Source of the DNA: Sanguinoderma infundibulare
Taxonomy: Eukaryota; Basidiomycota; Agaricomycetes; Polyporales; Polyporaceae
Reading direction: 5' to 3'
Length of the DNA: 64,000 nt
NCBI GenBank assembly: GCA_032821775.1
Contig: JAVLRN010000004.1
Location: 4,030,001 to 4,094,000, forward strand
Shown here: positions 33,116 to 44,600 of the stretch, piece after piece
Layout: every line of letters starts with the position of its first letter
Numbering within the stretch: the stretch's first letter is position 1
Program-made: the position numbers and the translations under genes
The notes under the pieces: generated by a model
Databases searched by the model: none
Told to the model about the DNA's origin: nothing
What the model saw: the letters and a program-made list of their open reading frames with translations, nothing else

Positions 33116-35259
33116 CTAATCTAATGAGTCCAATGATACGCTCCCTGTTAGTACAGGCGCGCTGGACGCTCCGCGGCGCTTACGCGGGGCAGAGGTGGTG
33201 TTCATTGCGCTGGCGGGCACGCTAGTGGGGGGATAAACCACACCAGTGGCAGTAGGCAGCACGCCACCGCCCTTCTGCTCCTTAAGATGCTCGAGCGGCG
33301 GAAACAAGACCCCGGCGTCTTTGCACATCTTCTCGTAGACGCGGCCGAGGAGTTCGATGTGAACGACGCGTGTGTCCTCCGGCAGCCTGCTGCAGCACGC
33401 GAAAGAGAGTCGTATGGCCCGGTCCTGGTCACCGAAGACCTTCGATCGATCCTGCCAGGAGTCAATGTGGTCCTCTGCGCAGTCGTGTGCGATGTCGAAT
33501 TCCGTTTCAAAGTACGGGCCCGGAATGATCGTGATCTTCGCCCAGTGTGCGGGAGCCCGCCCGGGATGCGCACGGCACAGCCCGAGGTAGAGGTGCTGAT
33601 CACGCACTAGGTCGTGGTCATGGAACAACTGGATGGTCGTAGTCCGGGTGCCAGGCTCGTCCATCATATCGTCCTCCTCCTCAACGTCCTCCTCCTCAAA
33701 TTGTACTACTGAAAACTGAAGCGCGATCAGTCGAACGACGAGCCAATGGGGGAGGCGAAACGATGGTTTGGGATTGGAGTTGATGGTGAGACAGCCCGTT
33801 TTCGCCGTGCTTCTGAGATCCAGGTCAGACGGGCCCGGCACAACATAAATGGTGCGCCATTTGGCTTTGACGGGCTTGCCGTTGAAGCTAAGTTTGTGTA
33901 GGTCCCGGCCCAGGCTGGACAGACGCATGACTACCATATTGGGGTTGCTCGCCTGGGTGAGCGCGCAGCCAACGTGGTAGCGTGGTCGGGTTGGATCGTC
34001 CAGAGGATCACGTCGCAGGAACAGACCCAAATGGTCGCAACCATACTGGCATAAGAGCACCGCGATAGTTACGCCGTCGGCCTCGAATACCGGAAGTCGA
34101 AGTTCCACACCGTAGCCTGTCACGGTTATGCGCGGGAGCCCGACGAGATCGAAGGGGCCGCAAGTGGTGGGGGTTCTGGTGGCTCTCAGTGAAGTATCGG
34201 GATCCTATCCAACATGTTAGCTGGCATAGAAGATGGGACATAGCGACTGACACTGACAAGCGGAGGATAAGGCTGATGCGTATTGCTGCCAAGACCGGGA
34301 GTGAAGGAGACTTGAAGCGAAAACTCTCGTGGGGAGGGCGCGAGAAGGTACCGGAGATTAGTGTGGGCTGGGTGATTGGGTTGGAGAGTGAAGCCCTGTT
34401 CACTCAGAGGTCCGGGACCTACACGCCGTCCAAAGGCGAAGAGACTCGTGTCTTCCTGGTGTCGCATGATCTCGTACTGGAGTCGTGTGAAAGCTCCATT
34501 GCCCTCCCCATAGTTCGTCGGCATGCTGACTCCGAAGAGGCCCATCAGGCAGTATGCCTCATCTTCCACCCGTGTGGTCTTTCGCCTCGACGCCCAGGAC
34601 ATGCGGGTCGCAATAGAGCATTGCTGGGGCCTCGCCTTTCGAGTCAAGACCCTCTCGTCGATCCCGGTAACCTTGCAGAGTAGGGCGGCGTGTTGGGCTT
34701 TGTTCCCGAGCTCGCGCCAGTCGTCAGATAGGAAGATGAGAAAGGCTGGGGCGATGAGTTCCTGGAGCGTCCACCCTCGTGTGTGCCAACGGCTATTCCG
34801 GAACGCCGAGCCGCGCGCGCGAAGTACATGGTGCTCAGCATGAGGGACGTCGGCGAGGTAGGCGTAGCAGATCTCCGCTTGTGAGTACCACTGGAACATG
34901 GAGTTGATGGCCTCGGAGAGCTCGCTGCTGCTCGTCTTGTCGATACAGCACGAATCGATCCAGACCCAGCGGTATCCATGCTTCTCCGCGAGCCTGCAAC
35001 ACTCCCGGATCTTTGAACAGACGACGTCCCGAGGGTTTCTACGGTCACGTTTGCATTCTTCGGCGATCGCCTTGACGTCTTGGAAAGACTGCTCGTTCCC
35101 GTCCCAGGTGTGGGAGAGGATCGCATAACCGCCAATGACGTCGTCAGCACTGGGGAAATAGTGCAGCTCGGCACGGTCAGTGCTGAGCAGCCACATGGCC
35201 CGGCGTACTGTTCCGGAGCGCGTAAGCAATTGTGAGACGTCGCTATAGAGGGAAGTCAA
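33116..35259 (-). CDS. HET-domain protein
   Basis: Two exons, 35259 to about 34258/34252 and 34204-33116, joined in phase 0, give about 697 residues. MWLLSTDRAELHYF near residue 22 could be the true start. The HET domain runs from about residue 40 to 190 (GYAILSHTWDGNEQSFQDV, CRLAEKHGYRWVWIDSCCID, YSQAEICYAYLADVP, WHTRGWTLQELIAPAFLIFL), followed by MSWASRRKTTRVEDEAYCLM and GLFGVSMPTNYGEGNGAF, typical of agaricomycete HET proteins. The C-terminal half has no named domain. HET domains are known from nonself recognition and programmed cell death in fungi; that role here is inference. The frame is open throughout. A truncated inverted paralogue lies at 20235-22023. Confidence 0.88.
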
Positions 35260-36039
35260 CTATTTGACGTACTGGATACGAGGACGGGCAAAATCGAAGT
35301 AGTAGAGAGGAGCGCGTTGGTGTCGATGGTGTGCAAGTAGACTAGGCTCAGGAGAAGAGGGGGTGATTGTTCGCCGCTTGCAGAGACCTGTAGTGTCTTA
35401 TAAGGGTTCCGTGTACAGGTGACACGTCGTATTTTCGACGCACGCTTACCGCACAAGCAGCAAAGTTGGCATCGACGGTGTGGACTGGGGTTGGGCGAAC
35501 AAGACAGGGAGTGCTTATGCAGTGCTTGCGGCGACCTGCAGGATGTCATTAGAGTTCAACGGATACAGTTTATTTACGATCGACGAGATGTGTTTTTGGC
35601 ACACAATGTCAAGCGGCAAGACAAAGGTTTACATGACAGGCCACTCACACAAGATGCTTACCGATACGGTGCGCTTTAGGACACAAACGGAAAAGCGCTT
35701 CTGCACGAAAGGCGACCAATCGACATCGAGGATCTATACCTCAACAGACCGCTTAAGGACTTGATGGGCTTGTTGCGTCTCAGCATTCAAGGTGCAGTCT
35801 CGAGGATTTGAGTTTTGAATGTGTACGTCAAAGTGTTGCCATGCAGTCAGATGTGCCTGGTGATGTCGTATTAACCTTCATACGTGAACGCACTATTAAA
35901 GATTGAACGGTGGGAGTAGAAGCCTATCGTACCTTTTGTTCTGTGATGGGAAGGCAAGTCGTGACGGCGATGGAAGCTTCATGCTATGTCTGTCTGTGCA
36001 ACGTGAGAGGGATGGGTACGGCGGCCTGCGAGGACTGCT
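35260..36039. other. No gene seen
   Basis: Upstream region of the HET gene. Plus-strand frames at 35419-35764 show no recognisable family. Confidence 0.4.
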
Positions 36040-36240
36040 GCTCAACCCCAATGATTTGTTGGATGGGCATGCGCAGCCGGGTGTTTCCGATCCGCCCGCA
36101 TCCTTCTGAGCACTGAGCGGCTGGATGACGCCGACACCGAAGCATTGAGTAAATGAAAAGGTTTTCCGTGAACGACGGGTGAAAACGCTTACCTCGAGAA
36201 TGGAACTTGAAAGCAGCCTTCCGCCACACAACATACGTCG
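36040..36240. repeat. Dispersed repeat preceding the C2H2 relics, copy 2
   Basis: Partner of 26530-26730, in the same orientation and the same position relative to the zinc-finger relic and F-box-like gene that follow. Confidence 0.65.
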
Positions 36241-36269
36241 GCGCACTTGCTCAACCATCCCGCTAAACA

Positions 36270-36850
36270 CCATCACCATGCCTGCCACGCCGTCACCACC
36301 CTCCTGCACCTGATGGCGCGATCGATGACCATCCTCACCTGCATGGCTAATGGCTGCACCTCGCACCGCCGGTGCTCGGTATGGCAGAACACGCTCAGAG
36401 CCACAAACTCCGCGTCACACCTGTAAGTCCACGAGTTCCGCAAGAAGCGGTAGAGCTTCTGTCGTTTGCGGTGCTGCCGAGGTGCGCGTTCAGCGCGACG
36501 AGCTGACCGGAACGTCTTGTGGCACACGTAAGTAGCACTCGTACGCCACCCCATTCCACGCGCGCTCCTTGGCCTATTGCCCGATCACTTGTGGCCGAGA
36601 AGAGGACGCAGACCCTGGGAGACCCTGAATAAGCGGCCTCGAGTCCGCGATGATACCGCCTTGGTCGTACCGGGCGACGAGACGCGTCATGCCTGACGTG
36701 CGCGTCCCGGGCTCGAGGTGGAGATGAACGACCGCACTCAACCTGTCATCGGGCACTTGAAGATCGCAAGCTGGCGGATGGAGGAGTGGAGGTGCTGCCG
36801 GAGGTGGTTCTCATTTTGGAACACTGGCATGCGCTGGCAGGACGAGCATC
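36270..36850 (-). pseudogene. C2H2 zinc-finger pseudogene
   Basis: Minus-strand pieces match the intact gene in order: LHLEPGTRTSGMTRLVARYD (36756-36574), then TYVCHKTFRSARRAERAPRQ (36540-36480), then a degraded last finger. There are frame changes and a lost finger cysteine. It lies head-to-head with F-box member B. Confidence 0.65.
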
Positions 36851-36984
36851 AGCGCTCAGCGTGTTTGCTACCGCAGTGAGCCCCTGCGCACGGGATGTGT
36901 TATCATACGAATGTTCTGGAGCCACTGAGAAAAACTGACCATAGTGCAGGCTGGGCAGAAGAGAGCGAGACGGTGACGGTCGCA

Positions 36985-37100
36985 GGAGGGCGCTTACGCT
37001 CTGCATTCCTGCAATTTGCCGAGGGCAACATGACGTCATTCTCGTCGAATAGCCTGGGCATGCCACGTACCCTTCACCTTAACCACTCCGAAACTCCCAT
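36985..37100 (+). promoter_or_regulatory. Conserved F-box promoter block, type 2, with CRE
   Basis: Contains the palindrome TGACGTCA at 37031-37038, the classical CRE (ATF/CREB-type bZIP site), inside a longer conserved block that also has GCAATTTGCCGAGG and GCCACGTACCCTTCACC. Equivalent blocks lie at 44469-44600 (perfect CRE at 44533-44540) and 51279-51390 (TGACGCCA at 51325). Confidence 0.65.
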
Positions 37101-37110
37101 ATTTCGCAAT

Positions 37111-38530
37111 ATGATGACAAGAATAACAAAGTATGCGCTGTATCACCGAAATCTCGAGTATATTACACTGAAATTTGGTCAACCCTGTCGTAGTAGGCTA
37201 CCTCATCAGTAAAGTCGGATTTTGCTTAGCGGCTTAGCGGCTTAACGGCTTAACGGAAAATGGCCATCCTCCCCCCCGGATCTTGGTGGATATCCTGGGC
37301 AAACTTCTACCTCCAAAGTCTCGAGGAGACATCTCTTTGTCCCCCGCCGTGTGGGCGCTTCGAGACCTGCTTACGGCTTATCGGCTTATCGTGCTTAACG
37401 GCTGCTTAACCTGCTTAACGGTGCTTAATGGCCCCGTTAAGCACGGTTAAGCAATTTCTGGAAGTACTGATGCTTGTAACCTTGCACCGGCATGCTACCC
37501 TCTCTCATCAACTCCAACATTCTCTATCTCGTGCTCCTCTATCCCCCGTCAATCCGACATCTCTGGCATGATGCGCACCTCCAGGACATCATGCGCTCTC
37601 GGCGTGAGGCCTCTACTTCGTCCTGGTGTTACCACCAAAGACAAGGAGGCTCTCATGTCGTTGTCCGCTTTGTTCTCGATGACGCTCCCGTTCGCGTCCG
37701 ACACGTCTGAAAGCTCAGCCTTTGCATACAAATACGCAATAACGGGATAGACGGATGCAACAACAAGGCGTACGTGTCGGAATGCTGTCGTTTGTTGGTC
37801 CAGGTTTTGCGTCAATCGACCAAACTCCTCGATCTCGCCATCGACGACTGCGAGACGCGCCGCCATCTGATAGGCGTGGCACCGCTCGCGCGCAAATCCT
37901 CAGGTTTGTCCAGAGCAGTCGAAACCCTCCTTATCCTCCGCAGTTTCTCCGTCGGCTTCATCGGCGAACGCGCCGTCGCTATGCTCAACAGGCTTCGCTC
38001 CTCCCTGACCAAGACGACAAGCATGGATTACGCCATATGGCCGACCCCGGGCCAGTATCCGCCGCCACCAGGCCACGCTCCAGAAACTCACCTTGCCCTC
38101 CGTGGAGGTGGCCAGCGTCACCCATATTCGCTTTGAATTCTCTTTCTCTGGAGCGAGCCGGCTGGACGGGAAACATGAAGAGTGCTTCATAAGTCCTCCC
38201 GCCTCCTGGAGCTCTCAGCTTATCTATTCACTATCTTCGCAGATCGCACTTCTGGAGCTCATGCAGGAGCTGTCGACGCATCGACCGCGGTGATAACGTT
38301 CGGTCCGACGATTCCGCTTCTATCCCTGCCACTTCGATGACCTTGCTGACCGAGGCACATGTCATACGCGCCAGCCCGTCTCCCTCGATGTCACCAACTA
38401 TGCCCCGAGATATTGGTCTGTCGAACGTAGGTAAAGATCCGACCGCTGTGGTCATCAAAGAGCTAGACCCTCGGCGACCTTGTGTTTACGCAGGGCCTGG
38501 AGTTCGCGTATGGTCTCCGAGACGGTAGTG
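37111..38530 (+). pseudogene. F-box-like/LRR pseudogene (member B), MITE in its intron
   Basis: Closest relative is member D (44698-48698). A first exon at 37111 (MMTRITK) ends at a GTATGC donor. A 269-base MITE then occupies the intron, and homology resumes near 37492 (LPSLINSNILYLVLLYPPSI). The body is full of frame changes: VGMLSFVGPGFASIDQ-type out-of-frame stretches, and a jump from 38090 to THIRFEFSFSGASRLDGKHE. The C-terminal exon near 38243 is shortened, with stops at its end. A large central part of the repeat region is missing. It is the most decayed array member with recognisable ends. Confidence 0.7.
37204..37472. mobile_element. MITE, copy 1
   Basis: A 269-base element with short inverted ends (CATCAGTA...TACTGATG) and similar subterminal sequence (TTGCTTAACGG on one side, TTGCTTAACCGTGC reversed on the other). 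The interior is rich in GCTTAACGG-like units. A second copy lies at 58763-59084. No coding capacity. Host gene homology continues on both sides, so its boundaries are well placed. Confidence 0.8.
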
Positions 38531-38599
38531 ACGTTTGAGGACACATGCTCCGATGGACAATGACGTACCGAAAAAACCAGTTGTTTTGCAGTTCGAGTT

Positions 38600-38875
38600 G
38601 TGGAGCGCCACGAACGTCCGGTGGCTCCCCGTTCCACGCCAGCGCCGTCGGTCACTCGTGCGTCACAGTCGACCTCCTGCAACCGCGCGGGGTTGGCGAT
38701 ACCACGAGCTTGGCGACCATGCAGCTGACCATCATATCGTGCGTGATGGCGGTAGGCAAGCGCGGCGCTGAACTTCGGTGTAGTACTTCATCGATTGACC
38801 GAGCGGTGGATCGTGTGGGTCTTGTGAGCGATGAGCGCTGGTGGTGACAGAGGGTTTTGTTGTTCCGGAACATGC
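38600..38875 (-). pseudogene. C2H2 zinc-finger fragment
   Basis: Minus-strand DNA matches the middle and 5' part of the second exon of the intact zinc-finger gene (the stretch around the RNNxxLxHHQRS finger and the SRITRDMVNRIVAKL region), with frame breaks. It lies divergently upstream of F-box member C. Confidence 0.6.
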
Positions 38876-39037
38876 ACAGACCTCATCCGCCAAAATGCTG
38901 ACATCTGCCCAATTGTTTCCTAGACTTATTTATTCCCGCACCGTGATATCGTTCCTCATCACCGAACTCGGACTCCAACCATCTTCACTACCCCCGCACC
39001 CTCCACACGCTCGCAACTTCAACCGTAGAGTCGCAAT

Positions 39038-40646
39038 ATGGCCGCAAGCATTATCAAGTACGTACTGCCAGTATTCTCAGTCTTTAGTCGAATACTGAAA
39101 CAGTGCGCCCTTGTCATGTCAGACGCGACAACACGCTCGGAGGCTGTCCGTTGAACGCCGATGTCCTCTATCTCGTGTTCCTCCAGATCCCGAGTCAATC
39201 CGACATGTCGCACATGATGCAGGTGTCCAAGAGCTTCTACGATACCGGCCTCAAGCCCCTCCTCCGTCTAGGCGTTACTATCAGGAACCAGCGGGATCTC
39301 ATGTCCTTCTACCGCTTCCTTCTCGGCGACACTCCCTCTCGCGCCCCTCACATCCGCAAACTTCGCCTTTCCGTCGGCGCAGGACCTCGACCACAAGAAT
39401 ACGACGCGGAATGCTATCGCACGCTGATCCAAGTTTTCGGTCTGACGAAAGAACTCCAGGATCTCGAGATGCGCAATTCCGAAAACCTACTCGCGCCCGA
39501 TTCTGATTCTTCCGCCTTGTCCAGGGTTGTTGTAGCACTCCCTCACCTCCGCCGTGTCTCCGTCAGCTGTGCTGCGGCAAGCACTGTCGCAATGCTCGAC
39601 AAACTTGGCTCTTCCGTGACGACCATGAAAATCTGGGGTGAAACAAGGGAGGACCGCCAGAGCTTTACTATTCCCCGTCACCAAGCAACGCTCGAGAAGC
39701 TCTCCTTGATCCATGTCCGGATCCTGGATTCCTCCCTCCAATTTCCCAACCTACGCGCTCTCTACCTCGATCCCGCCGACGGCCTCGACACATACATCCT
39801 CCAGAAAGTCTTCCCCAACCTCACCTACCTCGAGCTCGACCCCATCGCGCAACTGGGTGATTTCTTACCGCACATCCGGTACATAAATCAAGCCCACCAA
39901 CTGCACGGCTCGTGGCAGCGTCTGGAGCATGTCTGGGGGAACCCAGATTTGCTTTACGCTCTCGGGCTCTCCCGCCACATCAGGCGGGTCGACGCTGTGT
40001 TGTTATCATTGGATCAAAACCTGCAGAGGCTGCATGCGCTCATCGCCGAGACGACGCCTTCTCACCTCGTCCTCCACGCCGACGATGGTGGTGCACTCCA
40101 TCTCCCGGATTACCGCCCCCACCGTCTACTTGCGCGCCTGCTTGACGTTGTAGCGAAAGCGAGCTGCGTCACACATCTCCGCCTGGATTTGTCTTGTTGG
40201 TGCCTTACTGACCATGCATATGAATGTTTTGTGGTGAGTGTGTCACACCGTAGATTCGGAGGTCTCAGCTCATCTGGCGATTATGTGTGCAGATCACGCT
40301 ACTGGAGCTCCTCCAGGGGCTGAGGCTCTCGGCGAAGTTCTTGATCCTTCGCCTCGAACCAGACGAAGAGATATCGAGTTCACTCCAGGACGTTGAACCT
40401 TTCTCCCCCACCCTCCATCCTTCCCGCTTCAACGGCGTTGTTGGCCGGCTTGCCGGTACATGTTCTGCACTCCAGTACGTCTCGTTCGACATCACCGGTT
40501 ACGCCACAAGGTACTGGTCGATCGAACGCGCAGATTCGACTGTGGCGATCACAGAGCTGGATCCCGCTCTTGGCCCCGAGCTTGTGCGTACGCAGGGCTT
40601 GGATTGCACGTATCCTCTTCCAGACCGTTACGGTAGTGTCATCTGA
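39038..40646 (+). CDS. F-box-like/LRR protein (array member C)
   Basis: Three exons, 39038-39057, 39123-40233 and 40293-40646, join in frame to 494 residues. The 20-base first exon encodes MAASIIK. The F-box-like region is PLNADVLYLVFLQIPSQSDM followed by SKSFYDTGLKPLLRLGVTI. Irregular leucine-rich repeats follow (LRRVSVSCAAASTVAMLDKL, LQFPNLRALYLDPADGLDTY, YALGLSRHIRRVDAVLLSLD, SCVTHLRLDLSCW). The last exon is ITLLELLQGLRLSAKFLILR to PDRYGSVI. No damage is seen. By family knowledge the F-box half would bind Skp1 and the repeats would bind a target protein for ubiquitination; the motif is degenerate, so Skp1 binding is inference. A zinc-finger relic lies on each side. Confidence 0.8.
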
Positions 40647-41019
40647 ATACGGATGCTGCGATATTTTGAGTATGGAATCACGAGGTGTCAAATTCATTGT
40701 TTTCGAGCATGATGACTGTGTATTGGACGAACCTGTATCAACTTTCTGAGCTTGTCGAGTCGCATTATCATGACTGCCCATGGCTGAATAGAGATCTTTT
40801 CTACTTCGGCAACCTCGACGTGTACGACGATGTACCATTGGCAAGTAGCATACCCCACTCAATCGAGAGGTCGGGAAGCTTGTCGGAAGCAACATTCCGT
40901 TTCCAGTTGCAAAGCCTGATATATAGGTTCGTGAAAATTCACTACACACATCGTGCACAGCCATCACAAGGTCTCTGCAGGTGGTGAGGGAACTTCGCAC
41001 CTGTGAGCTTGAGCTTCTT

Positions 41020-41470
41020 CTAGAAGCGGCATGCCCCAGACTGCTCGCTCTCGGCGTGTTGGCAAAAGCCGCTGAGCGGGATGAACGCCGCGCCGCACCC
41101 TATCGCGCCCTTGGGCAGCGTTAAACCTTCTGCGCTTGGGCAGGACTCTTCACATACCGATTCAGGTCGCGGAGCGCGACGAACGTGCTGTGCGCGCGGC
41201 GGCATAGGTAGCACTCGAACGACACCCGTCGCGCGCGCGCTGTCGCCTACTCGCGCGTCACCGTCGACCAGCCGTCGATGAGCGAGCCGCGTGGCGTCGG
41301 TGACAATACCGTGAGTGGTGTGCTTGGCGATGATCCGGTTTACCATGTCGTCGTGCTTGCCGGCCCGGACAAGGGCGGCGCGGGCCACAAACGAGTTGAA
41401 TCGCGGCCCAAATGCCTTCGGTAGGCTATCGTGCAGCCCGGGTGCAACGTCGAATGTTGGATGGCAAGCG
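41020..41470 (-). pseudogene. C2H2 zinc-finger pseudogene, 3' half
   Basis: The minus-strand frame gives DDMVNRIIAKHTTHGIVTDA and, after frame changes, GCGAAFIPLSGFCQHAESEQ, matching the intact gene's VNRIVAKLDKHGVITDPARL and GFCQHVESEQC regions. It lies tail-to-tail with F-box member C, the arrangement of the intact pair at 52021-55154. Confidence 0.65.
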
Positions 41471-41689
41471 AACGGCTACATCCCGCACCGTCCAGCGTCC
41501 ATGCTCGATTTGCTGACGCAACGCGTACAGCGTTCACCGCTTCAAGGTCCACGCATCTACCGAACTTCAAGTCCTCCGGGTGGCACTGCGACTTGTCGCT
41601 GCGCGCGGGCAGTGACCGGCATGTCGTAGTATAGTATGCAGACCCGACGACAAGACAGCTCGGACGCAAGGGGCTTTCTTTGTAGATCC

Positions 41690-41920
41690 CGCGGACGTTG
41701 TGGCTGTCGATGGCTATGGTTGGCCATTCAACCGTAACATAATGGACGGATTGACGCACATTAAAATGCGAGTGCGCACGGCGCCCGTATCCGTACGGGT
41801 ATGTATCTGAGTGACTGGAGGACATGGATCTGTCGGAGCGGTTAGAGACGCGGCTGACAGTCAGGACAGGCGACTGGAGCTCACAGTTACAGGCCTGAGG
41901 TATCTTCCAGCGATGACGAC
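41690..41920. repeat. Dispersed fragment shared with arm 2
   Basis: Matches 17930-18175, including GTGGCTGTCGATGGCTATG, ATTGACGCACAT and CTGTCGGAGCGGTTAGA. A small piece of the TAP-hydrolase upstream region has therefore also moved into the F-box array. Confidence 0.6.
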
Positions 41921-43205
41921 TGTCTCTAGCAATCCCGATGTACTTCCTTTACGACACGTCCCGGCGGTCGAAACAGTGAAGGAGGCCAGCTGGGCCGTCC
42001 AGCTCGTCCTGGTCTTAGTCGGATCCAGAGTTCGCGCGCGCATTAGGCTGGAGTTACATAGACTTGTCGCTCGGCGCTCAGCTCGCGGTCGGACCGCGTG
42101 GACGCAGAGGGGACACCGTCGAGGAACTCCTCGCTCTCATCCTCGAGCAAGAGCAACGTGCAGTGCAAGAGCGACGTGCGGTGCAAGAGCGACGTGCGGT
42201 GCATGTGCGTCAGCGCGTTCGTGCTGATGTTTCCGTCCGCATCCAAGTCGGACGAAGAGCGTGACGACGACGAAGTCCGTGCTCGAGTCTTGACGGCACC
42301 GCGAGCCAGATCGAGGGCGCAGCAACATCCGACTGCGACTGCAACTCCTCCAACACCGGGCACGGCGGATTGATCACCTAGCCGCCGTACGAGGCCTGCT
42401 GCCAGGGTGCGCTTCTACTTGCTGTGTTCCCGTGGGACGGTCGCGCCTGTCACGAGAGATAAATCGAGACTGAGCCCGGGACCGAGAACGCTGAGGCCCA
42501 GAGGCAGCTTTCTATGTCTTCGCTGATACCAGCACGAGATCCATGGACAGCCGGCGTGGAAGCGGACCGAGGAAAGGTTGTGGTTGGCATCAACCGACGA
42601 ATGCGAAACTCGCGAACCTATTGTCGTCAGGACGAGACAGCGTCACGTGCTTCTACCGCCCGCGGCGGCGACCTTACCCGGGCAGTTTCCTCTCTGCTAA
42701 GTACTCCCACTAGACTCTCCGATCCCGGTTTTGCACTTCGCCGAAGGCTCTCAATGAGAGTGATGAGTCTCCCGCATCCACAACTCATGCTGTCCTGACG
42801 CTCCAGGCCTCTCATACCTTTCCACAAGCGACGTCCGTTGTCTCCAAATCGAACTCGGCGACGTTCTCAGCAAGCGCTGGTAACAATTTTTGCCCTACCG
42901 AGCAGCTCATCGGCGGCGGGACGGAGGGGAGAAAGAAGGTGAGTAGTGGTGCATCAGTTCCATATATGTGGTCTTGCAGCGTATTGTATGGTTGATGATC
43001 AGAGATTTTGAAGCGCATATACCCCACTATGAGGTTCATCTGGACCCTTGTGCTCTTGTAAGCTCCCAGTCTACGTACTCTCGGAATGGTAGTAGCCGTA
43101 AATGACGCATATACTCAATAGCAAGACGCCGGCGGAGATGACGGTGACGATTGGAGTGTATGGGGCTCTGTGGTCAAACCAGGTTCGTGCTCTGCGCTAC
43201 ACAAC
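41921..43205. other. No gene; 18-base tandem repeat
   Basis: Three copies of an 18-base unit (consensus GAGCGACGTGCGGTGCAA) lie at 42151-42204. No supported gene otherwise; short frames just before 43206 could be earlier, unrecognisable parts of the transporter relic. Confidence 0.5.
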
Positions 43206-44331
43206 AGCCGGACGGGGGCGATCGCGGCGTGCAAGAAGTCCCTCGCGCTCCTGTACTCATTTATCATTGTCTTCTTGTATAAGGTCTTCACCGGATACGC
43301 CCCAGGTCTTGTAAGTAAACACGCTGTCCATCGTTGCCGACGCTGATACATCGCTCCCCGTAGATCTTTGATTGGCACATTGGTTGGACGCTTTACCGTC
43401 TCGGTTTCACCAGTATCATCTCCCTCGATAATTATGGTTGGTGGATCGAGTTCATGCCCGCGTTCTTCGGCCCTGGTATGCTTTCTGGTATCAATGCCTC
43501 TTGGAGTTTCTTCGGTGGGCCCATACTCGCCTGGGGCATCATCGCTCCTTCCTTGGTCAAGAATGGTCTTGCCTTCGGCGAGCCGATCTCCGGTGAGTAT
43601 CCGCTCATCACCTACAACGTGCTATTGTTCAGCGACCCGACTCTGTACACTACCACCCCGTCTCCCCGTTACTGGCTCCTGTGGCCTAGCGTCTTCATGA
43701 TGCCGTTGTACTCTTTCGCGGATCTTGCCATGAACTCCGGCTCCATGATCGAGAACATGCGCAAGGCTGGCCTCAGCACGAACCTCAATCTGACAACATG
43801 CTTCCGCGAGGACCCGAACTACAACGCCGACGAGGACGAGAACCTTTCCCCACGCGAAGACCGCGTTCAGACGCTCTGGTGGGTCATGGGGCTCATTCTG
43901 TCGGTCGTCATGTCCTGCGCCATTCTCGCGACGATATTCTCGATGAACGTCGGCGAGGCGATCCTCTTGCTCATCACATCGGCGTCCAGTCCGCAGGCAC
44001 GATCGACGTCAACCCCGTCTCGACCGTCGCCAAGGCGTCCCAGCTCATCTTTGGCGGCATCGGGAAGTACGCGGGCCTCTCGGAGAACCCCGCGATGCTC
44101 ATCAACCTGATGGCGGGCGTGATCTCTGCGTGATCCGCCGCACAGTCGACGGACATGACGGGCGACCTGAAGACGGGGTATCTGCTCCGCGCAAAGCCCC
44201 AGAACCAGTTCATCGCGCAGCTGTGCGGCGCGGTCGTTGCCGTGTTCCTCAACGTCGGCCTCTTACGCGCAGCCATCCGGCGACTGCACATACGGCGCCC
44301 CGTCGGTGAGCAATGTGTTTGAGTCGCATAG
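43206..44331 (+). pseudogene. OPT-family oligopeptide transporter pseudogene
   Basis: A 5'-truncated transporter. Exon pieces encode RTGAIAACKKSLALLYSFII then VFLYKVFTGYAPGL with a GTAAGT donor. The long piece from 43364 has IFDWHIGWTLYRLGFTSI, GPGMLSGINASWSFFGGPIL, WGIIAPSLVKNGLAFGE, FADLAMNSGSMIENMRKAG and QTLWWVMGLILSVVMSC. These membrane segments and the N.GSMI/GVQSAGT.DVNPVS signatures are those of fungal OPT proton-coupled peptide transporters. A deletion near 43970 shifts the frame into GVQSAGTIDVNPVSTVAKAS, and a stop at about 44131 interrupts GVISA before SAAQSTDMTGDLKTGYLLRA. The N-terminal half is absent. Confidence 0.8.
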
Positions 44332-44468
44332 TCCCAAGCACCCTCTATTATTCTCCGCTTTCGCGCCCTCCTTGTCTCCTATCATTACTACCTGATAGAT
44401 CCCCTGTATGTGCGCATTGTGACAATATATTTGTTACTATCCTCTAATGCATGTTCCACGCTTGGATG

Positions 44469-44600
44469 ACGCAGCGAGGGCGCTTACTCCCGATTTATTC
44501 CTGTTTATTCCCGCAATTTGCCGAGGACAACATGACGTCATTCTCGGGCCCCTCTGAGCATGCCACGTACCCTCAACTTAACCACTCTGAACTTCCTATT
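44469..44600 (+). promoter_or_regulatory. Conserved F-box promoter block, type 2, with CRE
   Basis: Perfect TGACGTCA at 44533-44540 inside the same extended block as at 36985-37100. It precedes array member D by about 100 bases. Confidence 0.65.
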